This document shows positions 16,163 to 24,498 of a stretch of DNA of 64,000 nucleotides, piece after piece (the stretch's first letter is position 1; each line of letters opens with the position of its first letter). The DNA is from Piscinibacter sp047600445 (GTDB lineage: Bacteria; Pseudomonadota; Gammaproteobacteria; Burkholderiales; Burkholderiaceae_C), in NCBI RefSeq assembly GCF_047600445.1, contig NZ_JASGKT010000002.1:2914001-2978000 (forward strand). Direction: 5' to 3'. Made by a program: the position numbers and the translations under genes. The notes beneath the pieces are model-generated. The model did not search any database, was not told where the DNA came from, and saw only the letters and a program-made list of their open reading frames with translations.

Positions 16163-17356
16163 ATGACCACCATGCTGCTGCACCTCGAAGAGCCCCGGCC
16201 CGGGCCCGCGCGCGGCTTCGCGCTCTGGCAACTGGGCTTCCGCCCGTTCTACCTGCTGGCCAGCGGCTTCGCGGCGCTGTCGGTGCTGCTGTGGGCGCTG
16301 CAGTTCGCCGGCTGGCTGGGCCGCCCCTACCTCGCCGGGCCGCTGTGGCACGCGCACGAGATGCTGTTCGGCTACGGGCTCGCGGTGGTGGTGGGCTTTC
16401 TCTTCACCGCCGGGCGCAACTGGTCGGGCCAGGCGACGCCCAGCGGCGTGCCGCTGGCGCTGCTGGCGCTGCTGTGGCTGGCCGGCCGCGTGCTGGTGCT
16501 GACGCCCTTCGGCTGGGCCGCGGCCGTCGTCAACGCCGCCTTCCCGGTGGCCGCGGCGATCGGGCTGGGCCTGGCGCTCTACCGCGGGCGCAACCAGCGC
16601 AACTACTTCTTCGTCGCGGTGCTGCTGGCCTTCGGCGTCGCGCAGTTCATGCTGCACCTGGCGCAGCTCGGCGTGCTGGCGCTGCCCGGCTGGGTGGGCG
16701 TGCAGGTGGCGCTCGACCTGATGCTGTTCGTGATGGCGGTGATGGGCGGGCGCGTGATCCCGATGTTCACCAACAACGGCGTGCCGGGCGTGCAGGCGCG
16801 CCGCCAGCCGACGCTGGAGAAAGCCGCGCTCGGCGCGGTGCTGGCGCTGACCGCGGCCGATCTGGTCGGCCCGCAAGGCGCGGCGCTGGCGCTGCTGCTC
16901 GCGCTGGCCGCGCTGCTGCACGGCGCGCGGCTGGCCCTGTGGCAGCCGTGGCGCACGCTGCGCACGCCGCTGGTGTGGGTGCTGCACGCGGCTTATGCCT
17001 TCATCGTGCTGCACCTGCTGCTGCGCGCCGGCGCGGCGGCCGGCTGGATCGCCCCCTCGGTGGCCACGCACGCGCTGACCGCCGGCGCGATCGGCACCAT
17101 GACCATCGGCATGATGACGCGCACCGCGCGCGGCCACACCGCGCGGCCGCTGCGCGCCGACCGCTTCGACATCGCCTGCTACCTGTGCGTGCTCGTGTCG
17201 GCGCTGGTGCGCGTGGGCGTGCCGCTGGCCGCGCCGCAGTTCACCGTCGGCGCGACGCTGGCCTCGGGCTGGCTGTGGGCCTGCGGCTTCGGGCTGTACA
17301 CGATCCGCTACGCACCCTTCCTGATCCGCCCGCGGCTGGACGGCAAACCCGGCTGA
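16163..17356 (+). CDS. nnrS: NnrS family haem-copper membrane protein
   Basis: 397 aa with about 12 membrane helices. Diagnostic blocks are LWHAHEMLFGYGLAVVVGFLFTAGRNWSG (near 54-83), GGRVIPMFTNNGVPG (near 194-208) and GAIGTMTIGMMTRTARGHTAR near 313-333. NnrS lowers cellular damage from nitric oxide and nitrosylated dinitrosyl iron complexes without consuming NO. One base separates it from the nsrR stop. The set matches the conserved NsrR regulon. Confidence 0.92.
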   Translation: MTTMLLHLEEPRPGPARGFALWQLGFRPFYLLASGFAALSVLLWALQFAGWLGRPYLAGPLWHAHEMLFGYGLAVVVGFLFTAGRNWSGQATPSGVPLALLALLWLAGRVLVLTPFGWAAAVVNAAFPVAAAIGLGLALYRGRNQRNYFFVAVLLAFGVAQFMLHLAQLGVLALPGWVGVQVALDLMLFVMAVMGGRVIPMFTNNGVPGVQARRQPTLEKAALGAVLALTAADLVGPQGAALALLLALAALLHGARLALWQPWRTLRTPLVWVLHAAYAFIVLHLLLRAGAAAGWIAPSVATHALTAGAIGTMTIGMMTRTARGHTARPLRADRFDIACYLCVLVSALVRVGVPLAAPQFTVGATLASGWLWACGFGLYTIRYAPFLIRPRLDGKPG

Positions 17357-17358
17357 TT

Positions 17359-17375
17359 GCGGCGATCATCGCCGC
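17359..17375. promoter_or_regulatory. Perfect palindrome immediately before sirB2
   Basis: GCGGCGAT (17359-17366), one central base, ATCGCCGC (17368-17375), directly abutting the ATG. It could fold into a hairpin occluding initiation or be a protein-binding site. No ribosome site is present between it and the ATG. Confidence 0.3.
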
Positions 17376-17765
17376 ATGGATTACTTCGCCATCAAGCTGA
17401 TCCACCAGGGCGCGGTCACGCTCTCGATCATCGGCTTCATCGCGCGCGGCGCGGCCTCGCTCACCGGCGCGGCCTGGGTGCGCGGCCGCACGGCGCGCAC
17501 GCTGCCGCACGTGGTCGACACGGTGCTGCTCGCCTCGGCGCTCACGCTCGCCTGGATGCTGCGCCTGAACCCGCTGACGACACCCTGGCTGGCCGCCAAG
17601 ATCGCCGGGCTGCTGGTCTACATCGCCCTGGGCATGGTGGCGCTGAAGCCGGCACGGCCGCGCGGCGTGCGCGTCGCCGCCTACGCGGCGGCGCTGCTGG
17701 TCTTCGCGCAGATCGTCGCGACGGCGTTCACGAAGAACCCGCTCGGGCTGCTCGCGCCGCCCTGA
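17376..17765 (+). CDS. SirB2 family membrane protein
   Basis: 129 aa with four membrane helices. Start YFAIKLIHQGAVTLSIIGFIARG and middle HVVDTVLLASALTLAWMLRLNP are typical of SirB2/invasion-gene-expression-upregulator-like proteins, whose molecular role is unknown. His10 and His46 within helices are conserved in the family and could bind haem. It follows nnrS by 19 nt, so it belongs to the NsrR-controlled operon. Its stop abuts the stop of the convergent helicase gene. Confidence 0.8.
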   Translation: MDYFAIKLIHQGAVTLSIIGFIARGAASLTGAAWVRGRTARTLPHVVDTVLLASALTLAWMLRLNPLTTPWLAAKIAGLLVYIALGMVALKPARPRGVRVAAYAAALLVFAQIVATAFTKNPLGLLAPP

Positions 17766-19967
17766 TCAGCGCCCGCGCCGCATGCCGCGGCGCAGTTGCG
17801 CCAGCGGGCGCTTGCCGCCGAGCTGGCGCTCGATGCCGTCGTTGAGCGCGCCGCGCAGCGCCAGCACCTCCTCGACGTGGCCGTAGACGCCGGCGAAGCG
17901 CAGGTCCAGCCACAGCCACAGCGTGCAGGCGCGCAGCGCCATCTCCATGCGGTCGAGGCGGCTCGCGCCGTCGACCTCGTCGAGGAACCACGGCCGCCCG
18001 GCCCGGCCGGTGGCGGCGTGCGCGGCGGCCCAGTCGAGAAAGGCCTGCAACTGCGTGTCGGTGCGCGTGTCCACCGGCGCCTGCGCGTAGCGGAAGCGCT
18101 GCTGCAGCGGCAGCGCCGCGGCGCAGGCGTCGAGCTGCTCGGCCAGCAGCAGCATCTGGTCGAGCTCGGCGACCTGGAAGTGCGCGTCGTCCAGGCGAAG
18201 CTGGTCGACGAACACGCCCAGCACCTCGCGCAGCGAGCGCCGCCCGAGCCGGCTGGCGATGGTCTCGACGTGCCAGGGGTTCGGCGCCACCGGCGCCTTG
18301 AAGTCCGGCGGCGCCTCGGCGTGCTCGGCCATCAGCGCGCGCAGCTCGCGCGCCGCCTCGGGCTCGGCGGTGTCGAGCACGCCGGCGAAACCTTCCTCGT
18401 GCAGCCCGTAGCGGCCGGCGCGGCCGGCGATCTGGTGCACCTCGCTCGCGGCCAGCGGGCGGTCGGCCTCGCCGTCGAACTTCTCCAGCGTGCTGAACAG
18501 CACGCGCCGGATCGGCAGGTTCAGGCCCATGCCGATCGCGTCGGTGGCCACGAGGATGTGCGCCTCGCCGCCGGCGAAGCGCTCGGCCTCGCGGCGCCGC
18601 ACCTCCGGCGGCAGCGCGCCGTAGATCACCGACACCGGGTGGCCGGCGGCGGCGATCTGGTCGCGCAGCAGCAGCACGTCGCGCCGGCTGAAGGCCACCA
18701 CCGCGTCGCCCAGCACCAGGCTGGCCAGCGGCACCGGCCGCGCCAGCAACTGCACGTGCTGCTTGCGCTCGAAACGGCGCACGTCGCAGCGCTCGCCGCA
18801 CAGCGCGACCAGGCGCTCGATCGCGTCCACCGCGAAGTCCGAGCAGATCACGATCAGCTCGCGCGCCGGCACGCCGACGATGGCCTGCGTCCAGGCCCAG
18901 CCGCGCGAGGCGTCGAACAGCATCTGCGCCTCGTCGATCACCGCCACGTCGATGGGCCGGCCGGTGTTGACCATCTCGATGGTGCTCGACACCACGCGCG
19001 CGTCGGGCGCCGGCACGTTCTCCTCGCCGGTCAAGAGCGAACACGGCACGCCGCGCGCGACGAGGCGGTCGCGCCCCTCGAGCGCGAGCAGGCGCAGCGG
19101 CGCGAGGTAGGCGCCGTCCAGCGCCTGCGCCAGCCGCTCGAAGGCCGCGTGCGTCTTGCCGCTGTTGGGCGGGCCGACGTACAGCGTGATGCGCCGGCCC
19201 AGCGCGCGCGCGGCGTCGAAGCTGTCGGGGTAGCGCTGGAAGGCGAGGTCGGCGGTCAGGCCTTCCAGCGCCACCAGCTCGGTGACGCGCTGCTCCCAGC
19301 GGTCCTGCGCGCGCGTCAGCGCGGCTTGCAGCGATTCGAGCGGCTGCGGCTGCGCGCACTCGGCGGCCAGGCGCGGGAACAGCGAATCGAGCCGCTTCGG
19401 CTGGTAGGCCTGGCTGCGCGCGACCAGGTGTTCGAGCTGCGCGCGGATCGCCTCGGCGTGCGGATGCGCCGGCGCGGCGGCGCCGCCGCCGAGCGCGGCG
19501 CGCAGCGCCTCGACGTCGCCGCTGCGGTGGAAGGCCCAGGCGACGCCGGCATCCACCGGCACGAGATGCGCCAGCGCGACGCGCCACGGCGGCGCATCGG
19601 GCACCGCCACCTGCACCGCCTGCGACACCTGGCGCACGAAGCGCCCGCCGATGCGCTGCACGCCCTGCGCGATCAGCGCGGCGCGGCGCTCCAGCATCTG
19701 CGGCAGCGCGCCCTGCGCGGCGCCGCCGGTGGCGTCGAGGTGCGCCAGCGCGGCGCCCACGTCGCCCGGCGCGATCCAGCGGCTCGGGCGCGCGCCGGCC
19801 GCGGCCTTCTGCAGCATCAGGTAGCCGGCGCGCTGCAAGGCGGCCTCGCCCTCGGCGGGCGGGCCGTCGTGGAATTCGGCGGGCGTCAGGGCCTGCGGCA
19901 GCAGGTAGGCGGCGCGGCGCAGGCGATCGAGCTGCGCGCGGGTGGGTTCGGCCGGTGGGGAGTGCAC
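17766..19967 (-). CDS. Suv3-like DExH RNA helicase
   Basis: 733 aa. A helical N-terminal region (1-255) precedes the helicase core: motif I GPPNSGKT (265-272), motif II DEAQ (345-348), motif III-like SSTIEMVNTG, and the motif VI region SEVHQIAGRAGRYG. PPNSGKT and the DEAQM box followed by a C-terminal helical domain are typical of mitochondrial SUV3 and its alphaproteobacterial relatives. SUV3 unwinds RNA for the degradosome. GTG start; TAGAGT (19980-19975) lies 7 nt upstream, a leaderless pattern. Unusual in the genomic context of a betaproteobacterium. Confidence 0.75.
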   Translation of the reverse strand: MHSPPAEPTRAQLDRLRRAAYLLPQALTPAEFHDGPPAEGEAALQRAGYLMLQKAAAGARPSRWIAPGDVGAALAHLDATGGAAQGALPQMLERRAALIAQGVQRIGGRFVRQVSQAVQVAVPDAPPWRVALAHLVPVDAGVAWAFHRSGDVEALRAALGGGAAAPAHPHAEAIRAQLEHLVARSQAYQPKRLDSLFPRLAAECAQPQPLESLQAALTRAQDRWEQRVTELVALEGLTADLAFQRYPDSFDAARALGRRITLYVGPPNSGKTHAAFERLAQALDGAYLAPLRLLALEGRDRLVARGVPCSLLTGEENVPAPDARVVSSTIEMVNTGRPIDVAVIDEAQMLFDASRGWAWTQAIVGVPARELIVICSDFAVDAIERLVALCGERCDVRRFERKQHVQLLARPVPLASLVLGDAVVAFSRRDVLLLRDQIAAAGHPVSVIYGALPPEVRRREAERFAGGEAHILVATDAIGMGLNLPIRRVLFSTLEKFDGEADRPLAASEVHQIAGRAGRYGLHEEGFAGVLDTAEPEAARELRALMAEHAEAPPDFKAPVAPNPWHVETIASRLGRRSLREVLGVFVDQLRLDDAHFQVAELDQMLLLAEQLDACAAALPLQQRFRYAQAPVDTRTDTQLQAFLDWAAAHAATGRAGRPWFLDEVDGASRLDRMEMALRACTLWLWLDLRFAGVYGHVEEVLALRGALNDGIERQLGGKRPLAQLRRGMRRGR

Positions 19968-19977
19968 CGGCGCGACT

Positions 19978-20862
19978 CTAACCGGCGCCCGCGGCGAGCA
20001 GGCGGTCGAGCTCGGCGTCCTTCTCGGCCCACAGCGCCTCGATCCACGCCGACAGGCGCTGCCGGTAGGCCTTGTCGCCGACCGGGTCGCCGCCGAGCAG
20101 CTCGGCCGGAATCGCGCGCGGCTGCACGCGCACGCGCACCGCGTCGAGCCGGCCCGAGAGCAGATCCCAGAAGCTCGGCGTGCCCTTCGGGTAGGCGATG
20201 GTGACGTCGAGCATGGATTCGAACTGCTCGCCCATCGTCGCCAGCGCGATGCCCAGGCCGCCGACCTTGGGCTTGAGCAGGTGGCGGTAGGGGCTGCGCT
20301 GCGCGGCGTGCTTGGCCGGCGTGAAGCGCGTGCCCTCGACGAAGTTCATCACCGCGGTCGGGATGCGCTTGAACTTCTCGCAGGCCTCGCGCGTGGTGCG
20401 CAGGTCGCTGGAGCGCGCGCCGTGGCCGCGGCCGCGCTTCATGAACGGGAAGTCGAGCGCCCACCACGCCAGCCCGATCACCGGCACCCAGATCAGCTCG
20501 GCCTTGAGGAAGAACTTGAGCATGGGCACGCGGCCGTGCAGCACGCGCTGCAGCACCAGGATGTCGACCCAGCTCTGGTGGTTGCTCGACACCAGGTACC
20601 AGCCGCGCCGGTGCAGGCCCTCGACGCCCTGCACGTCCCAGCGGGCGCGGTTCACCGCCGCGATCCAGGCGTTGTTGTTGGCCACCCAGCGGTTGGCGAT
20701 GGCGTTGAGCAGCCGCGTGCAGGCGTTGCGCAAGGCATCCAGCGGCAGCAGCAGCTTGACCAGCGCGGGCGGGATCATCGCCGTGAAGCTGGCGAGGGTG
20801 TTCAGGCCGAGCAGCGCGCCGGTGATCACGCCGCGCACGGGATGGGGCAGGTGAATGAGCAT
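19978..20862 (-). CDS. PlsC-type acyltransferase (YihG-like)
   Basis: 294 aa, N-terminal membrane segments then the acyltransferase core with NHQSWVD (94-100, HxxxxD catalytic motif) and FVEGTRFTP (EGTR acceptor motif near 170). It is in the lysophosphatidic-acid acyltransferase superfamily. The WWALDFPFMKRG and NHQSWVDIL context matches the E. coli YihG group more than PlsC itself. It probably remodels membrane phospholipid acyl chains. Located between the helicase and two small genes on the same strand. Confidence 0.8.
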   Translation of the reverse strand: MLIHLPHPVRGVITGALLGLNTLASFTAMIPPALVKLLLPLDALRNACTRLLNAIANRWVANNNAWIAAVNRARWDVQGVEGLHRRGWYLVSSNHQSWVDILVLQRVLHGRVPMLKFFLKAELIWVPVIGLAWWALDFPFMKRGRGHGARSSDLRTTREACEKFKRIPTAVMNFVEGTRFTPAKHAAQRSPYRHLLKPKVGGLGIALATMGEQFESMLDVTIAYPKGTPSFWDLLSGRLDAVRVRVQPRAIPAELLGGDPVGDKAYRQRLSAWIEALWAEKDAELDRLLAAGAG

Positions 20863-20924
20863 CGCCCGATTCTCCGCCGCGCCCGGCGGCCGGGCCTGAC
20901 CTGCCGCAACCGGCGCGGGCAGCG

Positions 20925-21254
20925 TCAGTCGCCGTGCGGGTTGTCCAGCGCGTCCAGGCGCCGCCGCGCGGTGTTCACCGCCAGCGCGTTCCAGCGCTGC
21001 TGCTGCGCCGTCGTGGCCGACCAGGCGCTGCCGAACATGGCCTCGCCGTGGCGCAGCATCAGCAGCGCGATCTGCGCCGAGGGCGCGTGGCCGGCATCGG
21101 CCAGCGCGGCGAAGCGGCCGTAGGCGGCGGCGTGGCGGCCGCTGCGCACGGCGTCGAGCGCCTGCGCAAAAGCCGGCGAGGGCGGCGGCTCGACCGCGGC
21201 GGCGGCGTCGAAGCTCAGGGCGAGGGCGGCGAAGGCGAGAAACGGCAGGCGCAT
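20925..21254 (-). CDS. Small secreted Sel1-like repeat protein
   Basis: 109 aa with a signal peptide (MRLPFLAFAALALSFDAAAA). The mature protein carries one Sel1/TPR-like unit: AVRSGRHAAAYGRFAALADAGHAPSAQIALLML. The rest is Gln/Arg-rich. Sel1 units make protein contacts, so it might be a periplasmic adaptor. Lies between the MbtH-like gene and the acyltransferase on one strand with gaps of 43 and 62 nt. Confidence 0.6.
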   Translation of the reverse strand: MRLPFLAFAALALSFDAAAAVEPPPSPAFAQALDAVRSGRHAAAYGRFAALADAGHAPSAQIALLMLRHGEAMFGSAWSATTAQQQRWNALAVNTARRRLDALDNPHGD

Positions 21255-21297
21255 GAGGAACTCCCGTGGGACGTGCGCCGCACCCCACGTGCCGCGC

Positions 21298-21549
21298 TCA
21301 CCTGGTAGTACGTGATCCGCCGGGCGATCCGGACAGGCCGGCGCGCGGCGCCCTCACTTGCGCGCGGGCGGGCAGATCGACCAAAGGGGCGAAGGCCGAG
21401 CGCAGGTGCGTGAGCAGTTCTTCGCGCGTGCCGGTGCGGCCGGCCGGGCGCCAGCCCGAGGGCAGCGGCCGGGCGCTCGGCCAGACGGCGAACTCGCGGG
21501 CATCGTTGACGACGATCTGGTGCAAGACGGCGTGCTTCGGGGAGCTCAT
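21298..21549 (-). CDS. Orphan MbtH-like protein
   Basis: 83 aa. Residues 8-50 follow the MbtH pattern: HQIVVNDAREFAVWPSARPLPSGWRPAGRTGTREELLTHL, with the NDxxxxxxWP and PxGW signature tryptophans (23 and 34). The third conserved element, the VWTDMRP region, is replaced by SAFAPLVDLPAR, and a longer basic tail follows. MbtH proteins activate NRPS adenylation domains, but no NRPS is in the window. It may serve a distant synthetase or have diverged. Divergent from DUF2868 gene. Confidence 0.7.
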   Translation of the reverse strand: MSSPKHAVLHQIVVNDAREFAVWPSARPLPSGWRPAGRTGTREELLTHLRSAFAPLVDLPARAQVRAPRAGLSGSPGGSRTTR

Positions 21550-21678
21550 GCGCCAGTGTGGCAAGCCTCGCCCGGCTTGCCAGCGGGCCGACCCGCGGGA
21601 GCGCGAACTTTTGCACGCCGCGATCGCACGCGGGCCACGCGCCTGCGCCGCCGTCGCGCCCTGGTAGGCTAGCGCGCG

Positions 21679-22983
21679 ATGACCCTGGACGACCTGCTGC
21701 TCACCGAGGCGGTCAAAGACCTCGAGGCCGACACGCCCTTGCGCGACGACGCCGCGCTGACCGAAGCCGCCGCCGCCAGCGACGAGCGCGAACGGCGCAT
21801 CGTGCTGCGCGCGCGCCGCCTGGCGGCCGAAACCGGGCTGGACCGCGACGTGCGCGGCCTGCGCGACCGCGCCACCGGCGTCGGGCTGCTGCTGGCCGGC
21901 GCGGTGCTGCTGCTCGGGCTGCTGGTCGCGCTCGGGCTGCTGGGCAGCCAGCGGCAGATCAACGCGCTGGCGGTGATGCTCTCGCTGATCTTCTTCAACG
22001 GCGTCGGCATCTTGCTGTGGGCCTTCTTCGCGCTCGGCGGCGCGCAGCGCGGCGCGGGTGTGTGGGGCGGCGCGCTCGGCGCGCTGGCGCGGCATCGCCG
22101 ACTGCCGGCGTCGCTGCGGCGCGTCTGGCCGGCGGCGCTGCGCGTGCTGGCGGCGCGGCGCCTGACGGCCTGGGCGCTGGGCGGGCTCAACCACCTGCTG
22201 TGGGCGCTGGTGTACGGCGCCGCGGCGCTGATCCTGACGGCGGTGTTCGCGTTCAGCGCCTACCGGCTCGGCTGGGAGACCACCATCCTCGCGCCGCAGA
22301 CGCTGGGCCGCGTCGCCGAGGCGATCGCCTGGCTGCCCGAGCGCATCGGCCTGCCGGCGCCGGTGCCCGAGTACCCCGACGACCAAGGCGCGTCGCGCGC
22401 GCTCGGCCAATGGCTGATCACCGGCACGCTGGTCTACGGCGTGCTGCCGCGCGCGCTGCTGGTGGCGCTGTGCGGCGCGGTGCTGTGGCGGCGCCGGCGC
22501 GGCGGCGCGCTCGACCTGGACGACCCCTACTACCGCCGCCTGATCGCGCGCTTCGAGGCGATCGCGCCGACGCGCGTGCTCGACGGCGAGCACGCGCACG
22601 ACGCGGCGCCGCACGGCGGCGCGGCGGCCGACGCCGAGCCCGGCACCCGCGTGCTGATCGGCTTCGAGCTGCCCGCCGAGATCGAACTGCCGGCCATGCC
22701 GGGCGAAGGCCTGCTGTGGCAGGCGCGCGCGGACGGCGCGCTCGACGAACGCCGCGCGCTGCTGCGCCGGCTCGCCGAGCGGCCGCCCGAGCGGCTGCTG
22801 CTGGCCTGCCATGCGCCCTCGACGCCCGACCGCGGCACGCTGCGTTTCATCGAGGCGGCGCGCGCCGGCCGCATCGAACTGCGGCTGCTGCCGCCGCCCG
22901 ACGCGGCGCAGCGCGCGCGCTGGCGCGACTGGCTGGCCGCGGCCGGCCGCGCCGACATCGTGATCGCCGACGAACATGACTGA
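21679..22983 (+). CDS. DUF2868 membrane protein
   Basis: 434 aa, with membrane helices near 70-90 (GLLLAGAVLLLGLLVALGLL), 100-120, 180-200 and 260-275. DUF2868 proteins are found as partners of a DUF3482 GTPase, which is the next gene and overlaps by eight bases. The C-terminal cytoplasmic part (ERPPERLLLACHAPSTPDRGTLRF) looks like an alpha/beta fold. The pair may be a dynamin/YfjP-like membrane GTPase system of unknown role. TAGGCT lies 8 nt before the ATG, leaderless-like. Confidence 0.7.
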   Translation: MTLDDLLLTEAVKDLEADTPLRDDAALTEAAAASDERERRIVLRARRLAAETGLDRDVRGLRDRATGVGLLLAGAVLLLGLLVALGLLGSQRQINALAVMLSLIFFNGVGILLWAFFALGGAQRGAGVWGGALGALARHRRLPASLRRVWPAALRVLAARRLTAWALGGLNHLLWALVYGAAALILTAVFAFSAYRLGWETTILAPQTLGRVAEAIAWLPERIGLPAPVPEYPDDQGASRALGQWLITGTLVYGVLPRALLVALCGAVLWRRRRGGALDLDDPYYRRLIARFEAIAPTRVLDGEHAHDAAPHGGAAADAEPGTRVLIGFELPAEIELPAMPGEGLLWQARADGALDERRALLRRLAERPPERLLLACHAPSTPDRGTLRFIEAARAGRIELRLLPPPDAAQRARWRDWLAAAGRADIVIADEHD

Positions 22984-24340
22984 ACGCCTGACCGTCGCCG
23001 TCGTCGGCCACACCAACGCCGGCAAGACCTCGCTGCTGCGCACGCTGGCGCGGCGGCGCAACTTCGGCGAGGTGTCGGACCGGCCTGGCACCACGCGCCA
23101 CGTCGAGGCGCTCGAACTCGCCGGCGACGCCGGCGCGCGGCTGCGCCTGCTCGACACGCCCGGGCTGGAAGACCCGATCGGCCTGCTGGACGCGCTCGGC
23201 CCGCTGCGCCCCGACATGACGCCGCCGCAGCGCATCCGCGCCTTTCTCGCGACACGCGCCGCCGAAGAAGCCTTCGAGCAGGAGGCCAAGGTGCTGCGCG
23301 CGCTGCTCGACGCCGACGCGGCGCTGTTCGTGATCGACGTGCGCGAGCCGGTTTTGCCCAAGTTCCGCTGCGAGGTCGAGATCCTCGCCGCCTGCGGCCG
23401 GCCGGTGCTGCCGGTACTGAACTTCGTGCGCGACGCCGGCGCGCGCGAAGCGCAGTGGAGCGCGCTGCTGGCCGACTTCGCGCTGCACGCGCAGGTGCGC
23501 TTCGACGCGGTGGCGCCCTTCGACGGCGGCGAGCGGCAGCTCTACGACAGCCTGCGCACGCTGCTGCCGGCGCGCGAGCAGCCGCTGCGCGCGCTGGCGG
23601 CCTTCGTCGAGCGCGAGCGCGCCGCGCGCGACGAGGCCGGGCTGCGCCTGGTGGCCGACACGCTGCTGGCGCTGGCCGCCCTGCGCCGCACGCTCGAGCG
23701 CGACGAACTGGCCGATGCGCGGCGCAAGGCCGCCGCGCTCGACGCCTTCCGCGCCGAGGCGCTGGAGCGCGCGCGCCGCGCCGTGCGCGAGCTGCTGGAC
23801 CTGCACGCCTTCGCGCGCGGCGATGCCGCGCTGGCGATGCTGCCCTGGCTCGACGGCCGCTGGGCGGCCGACCTGTTCCACCCCGAGACGCTGCGCGATG
23901 CCGGCGTGCGCTTCGGCAAGGGCGCGGCGATCGGCGCCGGCATCGGCCTGGCGGCCGACGCGGCGATGGCCGGGCTGTCGCTGGGCGCCGCGACGGCCCT
24001 GGGCGCCACGCTGGGCGGCGCGATCAGCCAGGGCTTCGGCACGCTGGGCCGGCGCATCGCCGACGCAATGCAGGGGCGCGAATCGCTGTCGCTGGAAGAC
24101 GCGCTGATCCTCGTCGTCGCGCAGCGCCTGCTGGGCCTGCACGCCGCGCTGCGCGCACGCGGCCACGCGGCGCAGGACCGCATCGACCTCGACGCCAACG
24201 CCGTGCCGATGGACCGCCTGCAAGCCCTGCCGCGCGCCTGGCAGCCGGCGCGCGCGCATCCCGAGTGGGCCGAGGGCGACTCACCGCGCCGCGAGGCGGC
24301 GCGGCGCGAGCTGCTGGCGCGGCTGCGCGCGCTGGGCTGA
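22976..24340 (+). CDS. Era-like GTPase with DUF3482
   Basis: 454 aa. G1 is GHTNAGKTS (11-19), G2 region DRPGTTRH, G3 DTPGLEDP (about 60-67). The G4 position is NFVRD where NKxD would be expected, so guanine specificity may be relaxed. The C-terminal half has an Ala/Gly-rich stretch (GAAIGAGIGLAADAAMAGLSL), a potential membrane-associating helical pair. Overlaps the DUF2868 gene start-stop and is thus coupled. DUF3482 is a known companion domain of unknown function. Confidence 0.75.
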   Translation: MTERLTVAVVGHTNAGKTSLLRTLARRRNFGEVSDRPGTTRHVEALELAGDAGARLRLLDTPGLEDPIGLLDALGPLRPDMTPPQRIRAFLATRAAEEAFEQEAKVLRALLDADAALFVIDVREPVLPKFRCEVEILAACGRPVLPVLNFVRDAGAREAQWSALLADFALHAQVRFDAVAPFDGGERQLYDSLRTLLPAREQPLRALAAFVERERAARDEAGLRLVADTLLALAALRRTLERDELADARRKAAALDAFRAEALERARRAVRELLDLHAFARGDAALAMLPWLDGRWAADLFHPETLRDAGVRFGKGAAIGAGIGLAADAAMAGLSLGAATALGATLGGAISQGFGTLGRRIADAMQGRESLSLEDALILVVAQRLLGLHAALRARGHAAQDRIDLDANAVPMDRLQALPRAWQPARAHPEWAEGDSPRREAARRELLARLRALG

Positions 24341-24345
24341 GTCGT

Positions 24346-24473
24346 GTTCGCGGGCTGCGACCCGGTTCGCGGGCTGAGTCCCGTTCGCGAGTTGGGACCC
24401 CGTTCGGGCCGAGCTTGTCGAAGCCCCACCCAAGGTACTCGGACGCCCTTCGACAAGCTCAGGGCGAACGGGG
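24346..24473. repeat. Tandem repeats and REP-like palindrome
   Basis: Four starts of a GTTCGCGGGCTG-like unit at 24346, 24365, 24383 and 24402 (period 18-19), diverging along the array. The last merges into an imperfect palindrome with arms 24398-24423 and 24448-24473, around cores GAGCTTGTCGAAG and CTTCGACAAGCTC. The core is a widespread intergenic repeat in GC-rich proteobacteria. It lies between convergent genes and may terminate transcription from both sides. No other content is visible in 24341-24498. Confidence 0.7.
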
Positions 24474-24498
24474 GGAGTCTGGCAATCCGAGTCGGCGG

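Noticed and set aside
24346..24473. CRISPR array from regularly spaced repeats
   Set aside because: Units are contiguous without unique spacers and decay in sequence; no cas genes.
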